The notes beneath the pieces are model-generated. The model ran no database searches. It was not told the origin of the DNA and was given only the letters and a program-made list of their open reading frames with translations. A stretch of DNA of 64,000 bases from an uncultured Collinsella sp. (GTDB lineage Bacteria; Actinomycetota; Coriobacteriia; Coriobacteriales; Coriobacteriaceae). Made by a program: the position numbers and the translations under genes. The stretch lies in the NCBI GenBank assembly GCA_958403385.1, contig CATXXC010000008.1, positions 43,770 to 107,769 of the forward strand, given 5' to 3'. Shown here one piece after another: positions 59,247-64,000 of the stretch; position 1 is the first letter of the stretch, and the number at the start of each line of letters is the position of its first letter.

Positions 59247-61004
59247 ATGAACGAGATTAAGTGCCCGCATTGCGGCGAAGTTTTTAAGGTCGATGCGTCT
59301 GGCTATGCGGATATTGTCAAGCAAGTGCGCGATGCCGAGTTTTCGCGCGACCTGGATGAGCGTGTGAAGGCAGTCCAGCGCGAGGGCGAGCAGGCGCTGG
59401 AGCTTGAGCGCTCGCGTTCGACGGCTGCCTTGCAAAAGGCAGAGTCTCAGCGCAACGCTCAGCTTGTTGATCAGAAGAACGCTGCGGCTCAGCAGCTGGC
59501 ACAAGAGGTCGCCAAGCGCGATGCCGAGCTTGCCGAGCTGCGCGCTAAGCTCGAGGGCGCTGCCGCAGAGCGCGAGAGTGCAAGCCAGCGCGCGGCGGTT
59601 GAGGCACGAGCCAATGCTCAAAAAGAGAATGCTGAGCTTCAGCGCGAGATCGATGCTCTGAAGGCGGAGCTCAATCACAAGGCCGACGAAGCTAAAATCG
59701 CCGAGGCGGCGGTTCGCAATGCAACTCAACATGATCTCGCCGCGCGCGATGCTCAGATTGCAGAATTGCAGGCCAAGCTTGCTGCAGCAGATAGGGCTCA
59801 AGAAATGGCACTCGCAACTGCTGCGGCCGAGGCGCAGCGTAAGCTCGAGGCTGCGCAAAACGAAGCGAATCGTAAGCTTTCCGATTACCAGACAGAAGTG
59901 CGTGAGAAGTTCTCGAATGCTAAGACTCAGTCCGAGCGCGAGGCCGAGGGCCTTCGTGCACAGCTTCGTGAGCAAGAACTTTCTGCAAAAATGGAGCTGT
60001 CGAAGGCGGTCGCCGCGGCGGAACGAGAGCGCGATGAGGCACGTGCCAAGCTGACGAGCGAGCTGGCGGTGCGCGATTCTCGCGAGGAACAGGTCAAGGC
60101 GGCGCATGAGCTCGAGCTCGCGCAGGCCAAGCGCGCGAGCGATGACCTGATTCGCTACAAGGACGAAGAGATTGAGCGTCTTAAGGACATGAAGGTACGC
60201 CTGTCCACCAAGATGGTGGGCGAGTCGCTCGAGCAGCACTGCGAGACCGAGTTCAATCGCCTGCGCATGACGGCGTTTCCCAACGCGTACTTCGAGAAGG
60301 ATAACGATGCGTCCGAGGGCACCAAGGGCGACTTTATCTTCCGCGAGTGCGACGCAAGCGGTAACGAGGTCATTTCGATTATGTTCGAGATGAAAAACGA
60401 GAACGATGAGACCGCGACCAAGCACAAGAACGAGGACTTCTTTAAGAAACTCGACCACGATCGCCGCCAAAAGGGCTGCGAGTACGCGGTGCTCTGCACG
60501 TTGCTCGAACCCGAGAGCGAGCTTTACAACGCCGGCATCGTGGACGTGAGCTATCGCTACGAGAAGATGTACGTGATTCGCCCACAGTTCTTTATTCCCA
60601 TGATCACGCTTCTTCGCAACGCCGCCATGGGTTCGCTGCGCTATAAGCAGGAACTGGCGGAGTACAAACAGCAGAATATCGACGTCACGAACTTCGAAGC
60701 CAAGATGGAAAAGTTCAAGAATGATTTCGGTCGCAACTACGAGATCGCGAGCCGCAAGTTCCAAACGGCGATTGATGAGATCGACAAGACGATTAGCCAT
60801 CTGCAGAAAACCAAGGAGGCGTTGCTGTCCTCCGAGAACAATCTGCGCCTAGCCAACAAGAAGGCCGACGATCTTACCATTCGCAAGCTCACGTGGGGCA
60901 ACAAGACCATGAAGGCCGCGTTTGACGAGGCGCGCGGGGCTGCGACAGAGACAAACGATGAGCCAGCCGAGGCGGATTCGTATGAGGTCGAGGATACCGA
61001 GTAG
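59247..61004 (+). CDS. DUF2130 coiled-coil protein with PD-(D/E)xK-like site
   Basis: 585 residues. N-terminal zinc ribbon IKCPHCGEVF, then about 300 residues of coiled coil rich in Ala, Glu and Gln, then the DUF2130 domain (about 340-520) with ETEFNRLRMTAFP, KGDFIFRE and IMFEMKNEND. The GDF and EMK residues would suit a PD-(D/E)xK nuclease. GAGGAG precedes the start. Probably a DNA-binding or nuclease-type protein; real activity not established. It is last in a run of genes from HIRAN onwards. Confidence 0.87.
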   Translation: MNEIKCPHCGEVFKVDASGYADIVKQVRDAEFSRDLDERVKAVQREGEQALELERSRSTAALQKAESQRNAQLVDQKNAAAQQLAQEVAKRDAELAELRAKLEGAAAERESASQRAAVEARANAQKENAELQREIDALKAELNHKADEAKIAEAAVRNATQHDLAARDAQIAELQAKLAAADRAQEMALATAAAEAQRKLEAAQNEANRKLSDYQTEVREKFSNAKTQSEREAEGLRAQLREQELSAKMELSKAVAAAERERDEARAKLTSELAVRDSREEQVKAAHELELAQAKRASDDLIRYKDEEIERLKDMKVRLSTKMVGESLEQHCETEFNRLRMTAFPNAYFEKDNDASEGTKGDFIFRECDASGNEVISIMFEMKNENDETATKHKNEDFFKKLDHDRRQKGCEYAVLCTLLEPESELYNAGIVDVSYRYEKMYVIRPQFFIPMITLLRNAAMGSLRYKQELAEYKQQNIDVTNFEAKMEKFKNDFGRNYEIASRKFQTAIDEIDKTISHLQKTKEALLSSENNLRLANKKADDLTIRKLTWGNKTMKAAFDEARGAATETNDEPAEADSYEVEDTE

Positions 61005-61024
61005 GGGATAGCGTATCGCGCAAA

Positions 61025-61062
61025 AAGCGGGGCCGCTGGCGATGTTGCCAGCGATCCCGCTT
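61025..61062. terminator. Terminator between convergent DUF2130 and helicase genes
   Basis: AAGCGGGGCCGCTGGC pairs with GCCAGCGATCCCGCTT, with TTTTTG on the minus side. Good intrinsic terminator for the helicase gene. Confidence 0.8.
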
Positions 61063-61084
61063 CGTTTCGTTCCAGTATGTTCGG

Positions 61085-63766
61085 CTAGTCCTCGAGCAGG
61101 TCCTCGATAAAGCCGACGCGGTAGTTTTTGAAGATGACCTCGCCGCCGTCTTGCGTGGCGTCCAGATCGACATCGCCCATGATGCCAAAGTCGTGGTCGC
61201 CATCCTCGTCGGCAAAGATCTGGTGCACGTGCCATACGTGCGCGGTCTTCTCGTCGGACTCGTCAATGGAAAACATCGCGGCGCTGCGGGCATCTCCGTC
61301 GGTGAGGATTTCCTCGTGCTGCTCGTGGTAAGCGTCGAGTGCTTTTTGCCAGCGGATCTCGCTCATGCCCCAGTCGTCGTCGAGCTCGCCCAGGTCGCGA
61401 ACGTGCTCGCGAGCGGCAAGGGTCACGCGGCGGAAGAGCGCGTTGCGCACCAACAGCGTGCAGCCGCGGCGGTCCGCCACGACCTCGTCGATGCCCTGCG
61501 GCGGCGCGGCGTCGAGGGCTGCCGGGTTGCCGGCGTTCTCCCACTCGTCCACCAGGCTCGAGTCCACCGAGCGCACCACAAAGCCCAGCCACGAGATAAT
61601 GTCGCGCAGGCGCTCGTCGCGCTTCTCGATGGGCACGGTGCGGTCGAGTGAACGGTAGGCCTCGGCTAGGTAGCGCAGCAGAATGCCCTCGGAGCGGGCG
61701 ATGCCGAGCTTTTGAATGTAGCCCTTAAAATCGCTCGCGCTTTCCAGCATATCGCGCAGGACGCTCTTGGGAGAGAGCTGATAGTCGTTTGCCCAGGGCA
61801 CTTCCTGGCAGTACTTGTCAAAGGCGGCGTCGAGCAAATCCTCGAGCGGCTTTTCGTACGTGACGTCTTGAATGCGCTCCAAGCGCTCCTCATACTCGAC
61901 GCCGTCAGCCTTCATTTCGGCCATCGCGCGGTCGCGCGCAGCGCGCTCCTGTGCGCGCAGCACCTGCTTGGGGTCCTCGAGCGTTGCCTCGACCATCGAG
62001 ATCAGATCCATGGTATAGGTCTCGCTCTCGGGATCGAGCAGCTCCAACGCGGCAAGCAAGAACGGCGAGAGCGGCTGATCGAGCGCAAAGTCCTCGGGCA
62101 GATCGACCGTCAGTGCATAGTCAATGTCTGGTGCGGCGTCAGTCGGGGCGTCGGGTGCGGGCGGCACCTCGGTGCGAACGACGACGCCGGAATCGATGAG
62201 TGTGGCGAAGATTTCATCGGCGCGAACCTCGAGCTTGGCCTTTTCCTCGGGGGTCTGCAGGCTCGTCTCGATGAGGTCGTGTACGCGGGCACGGGCGTCG
62301 CCGCCCTGCTCGACCACGCTAATCACCATGGAGTGCGTGATGCGCAGGCGCGGCTTGAGCGTCTCGGGCTGCGTCTCAATCAGACGCTCAAAGGTCTGCT
62401 TGTTCCAGGTGACAAAGCCCTCGGGGGCCTTCTTCTTTTTAATCTTGCGGAGCTTCTTGGGGTCGTCACCCGCCTTGGCCATGAGCTTGGCGTTCTCGAT
62501 CTCGTGCTCCGGGGCCTCGGCGATGACCATGCCCTCGGTATCGAAGCCCGAACGGCCGGCGCGACCGGCAATCTGATGGAACTCGCGGGCGCGCAGACGA
62601 CGCATCTTGTAGCCATCGAACTTGGTGAGCGCGGTGAGGACCACGGTGTGGATGGGTACGTTGATGCCGACGCCGAGCGTATCGGTGCCGCAGATGACAG
62701 GCAGCAGGCCCTGCTGCGCCAAGCGCTCAACCAGTAGGCGATAGCGCGGCAGCATACCGGCGTGGTGCACGCCGACGCCGCAGCCAAGCAAGCGCTTGAG
62801 GATCTTGCCAAAGGCCGTCGAGAAGCTCGTGCCTTTGGCGGCTTCCTTAATGGCCTCGCGCTGCTCCTTGCTGGCGATGCCAAAATTGGCGAGTGACTGT
62901 GCCGTCGCAAGGGCGGCATCTTGGCTAAAGTGCACGATATAGAGCGGGGCCTCGCCGCGGCGCATGGCGAGCTCGACCGTGCCCTCGAGCGAGGTCGTCA
63001 CGTAGTCGTAGCTCAGCGGAACAGGACGCGGGGCGTCGACAACCAAGTCGCAAGCAGCGCCGGTGTGTTCCTCGAGTGAGGCGGCGATGGCGGTGACATC
63101 GCCGAGCGTGGCGCTCATGAGCATAAACTGCGTGTGGGGCAGGGTGAGCAGCGGCACCTGCCAGGCCCAGCCGCGGTCGGGGTCGGCAAAGTAGTGGAAC
63201 TCGTCCATGGCCACGCAGCCCACGTCGGCGCCCTCGCCCTCGCGCAGTGCATCGTTGGCAAGGATTTCGGCCGTGCAGCAGATGACGGGCGCCTTGGTAT
63301 TGATATGCGTATCGCCGGTGATCATGCCGACGTTATCGCGGCCGAGTACCTGCACCAGATCGAAGAACTTTTCGCTGACCAAGGCCTTGATAGGGGCCGT
63401 GTAATAGCAACGCTTGCCCTGTGCCATGCCCATAAAGAGCATGCCCAGCGCGACGAGCGATTTACCCGATCCGGTCGGTGTGCCTAAAATGACGTGATCG
63501 CCGGCAGCCAGGTCCATGAGGGCCTCTTCTTGGTGATCCCACAGCTCAATGCCGCGATCGCTCGTCCATTCAAAGAAGCGTTCGAAGGCTTGATCGGGCG
63601 TGAGCCATGGCTCGGGCTCGCTGCCGTCCTCGGGCTCCCACCAGGTGGGGGAGAGCGCGCCGAGCGAGCCAAACTCGGCTTCGGTTCCCGTGCCGCCCGA
63701 GAATGAGCTGGCAGCGCCGGCGCCGGAGACGGTGCTGGCGGCGGTATCTGTCGTGGTCTGTGCCAT
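61085..63766 (-). CDS. Ski2-like DEAD/DEAH-box helicase with DUF3516
   Basis: 893 residues. Low-complexity N terminus (Ala/Thr/Ser/Gly), then helicase motif I GTPTGSGKSL near 95, II AMDEFHYFAD near 188, III MSATLGD near 223, V/VI DTLGVGINVPI and HQIAGRAGRSGFDTEG, and a 400-residue C-terminal DUF3516 domain. Such Ski2-like RNA helicases are typical of actinobacteria and assist RNA decay or repair. Faces the DUF2130 gene. Repeat C lies upstream of its start. Confidence 0.9.
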   Translation of the reverse strand: MAQTTTDTAASTVSGAGAASSFSGGTGTEAEFGSLGALSPTWWEPEDGSEPEPWLTPDQAFERFFEWTSDRGIELWDHQEEALMDLAAGDHVILGTPTGSGKSLVALGMLFMGMAQGKRCYYTAPIKALVSEKFFDLVQVLGRDNVGMITGDTHINTKAPVICCTAEILANDALREGEGADVGCVAMDEFHYFADPDRGWAWQVPLLTLPHTQFMLMSATLGDVTAIAASLEEHTGAACDLVVDAPRPVPLSYDYVTTSLEGTVELAMRRGEAPLYIVHFSQDAALATAQSLANFGIASKEQREAIKEAAKGTSFSTAFGKILKRLLGCGVGVHHAGMLPRYRLLVERLAQQGLLPVICGTDTLGVGINVPIHTVVLTALTKFDGYKMRRLRAREFHQIAGRAGRSGFDTEGMVIAEAPEHEIENAKLMAKAGDDPKKLRKIKKKKAPEGFVTWNKQTFERLIETQPETLKPRLRITHSMVISVVEQGGDARARVHDLIETSLQTPEEKAKLEVRADEIFATLIDSGVVVRTEVPPAPDAPTDAAPDIDYALTVDLPEDFALDQPLSPFLLAALELLDPESETYTMDLISMVEATLEDPKQVLRAQERAARDRAMAEMKADGVEYEERLERIQDVTYEKPLEDLLDAAFDKYCQEVPWANDYQLSPKSVLRDMLESASDFKGYIQKLGIARSEGILLRYLAEAYRSLDRTVPIEKRDERLRDIISWLGFVVRSVDSSLVDEWENAGNPAALDAAPPQGIDEVVADRRGCTLLVRNALFRRVTLAAREHVRDLGELDDDWGMSEIRWQKALDAYHEQHEEILTDGDARSAAMFSIDESDEKTAHVWHVHQIFADEDGDHDFGIMGDVDLDATQDGGEVIFKNYRVGFIEDLLED

Positions 63767-63889
63767 ATGGTTGCTTTCTCTCGCGATTGTCCGCCAACTA
63801 TTATGGCGTAGCGGCGGCGCGGGGTGCCAGCGCGCGAGAAAATGCAGGAAATGGGCGTTCTGCCCAGCCGTTTAGTGTAGTCGCTAGCT

Positions 63890-64000
63890 AAGTGAGTAGA
63901 CTTTTTGCGATATTGCGAGCACATGGCTTTTGCGCAAGGGTTCTGCCTGCACTGATAATTGTTCTCGGGGGAAGCGGGCACTGCGGGGCGCGGCAACGGC
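63890..64000 (+). repeat. 119-bp-type element, copy C (cut by window edge)
   Basis: Starts AAGTGAGTAGACTTTTT, identical to copies A and B for the first 16 bases. The interior has diverged (TTGCGATATTGCGAGC) but still holds TTTTGCGCAAGG and GCCTGC at matching places. The right end lies beyond the window. It is upstream of the helicase gene start, not at a gene 3' end. Confidence 0.8.

Overview
The window looks like chromosomal DNA of a strictly anaerobic, high-GC Coriobacteriia species, most likely a gut Collinsella. This is an inference from the whole picture: a choloylglycine hydrolase beginning Met-Cys, a reverse-order rubrerythrin, PdxS/PdxT with a divergent MocR-type regulator, a TetM-like housekeeping GTPase, short atypical peptide deformylases, and no respiratory genes in view. 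No rRNA, tRNA, CRISPR array, phage module or complete insertion sequence was recognised. Most genes are ordinary chromosomal genes in short operons with strong Shine-Dalgarno sites.

Layout. 0-3.4 kb: an EamA transporter, a long inverted repeat, and a GntR/ABC operon. 3.5-11 kb: release factor 3, a queuosine-precursor-type transporter behind a candidate preQ1-I riboswitch, a short-chain dehydrogenase, uracil-DNA glycosylase, an EamA/LysR pair and a MATE exporter. 11-16.8 kb: RlmA-like and RsmJ-like rRNA methyltransferases, small proteins, a GNAT enzyme and a TetM-like GTPase. 16.8-21.6 kb: a UvrA-like protein flanked by two related AAA ATPases. 21.7-24.7 kb: TrmL, a CobW-family GTPase, an ArsC-like protein lacking its cysteine, and a flavodoxin-like reductase. 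24.7-29.2 kb: two large cyclic-di-GMP proteins. 29.4-36.7 kb: a patatin, a TPP-riboswitch operon (thiM, a thiamine-binding protein, thiE), a HAD phosphatase, a LysR regulator, a MetE-like methyltransferase and an esterase. 36.8-48 kb: a purine permease, two deformylase-like proteins, a bile salt hydrolase, a KUP potassium transporter, a second EamA/LysR pair, an HTH-aminotransferase fusion and an MFS exporter. 48-54 kb: an RGG-repeat protein, a block of stacked hairpins, pdxS/pdxT/pdxR, and a Vsr-like nuclease gene bracketed by two 119-bp repeats. 54-64 kb: rubrerythrin, an alcohol/aldehyde dehydrogenase pair, a 27-residue membrane peptide near a LexA-like palindrome, a HIRAN protein, a phosphoesterase, a DUF2130 nuclease-like protein and a Ski2-like helicase.

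The most unusual signal is intergenic. At least two families of palindromic repeats sit at gene 3' ends, several of them supplying the stop codon of the upstream gene. One family has three 119-bp class copies (52446, 53867 and 63890, the last cut by the window edge); two of them bracket the nuclease gene as a potentially excisable cassette. Other points worth following up are two deformylase paralogs with complementary active-site losses, three helically phased operators in front of the HTH-aminotransferase gene, the RGG-box protein, and the candidate preQ1 riboswitch.
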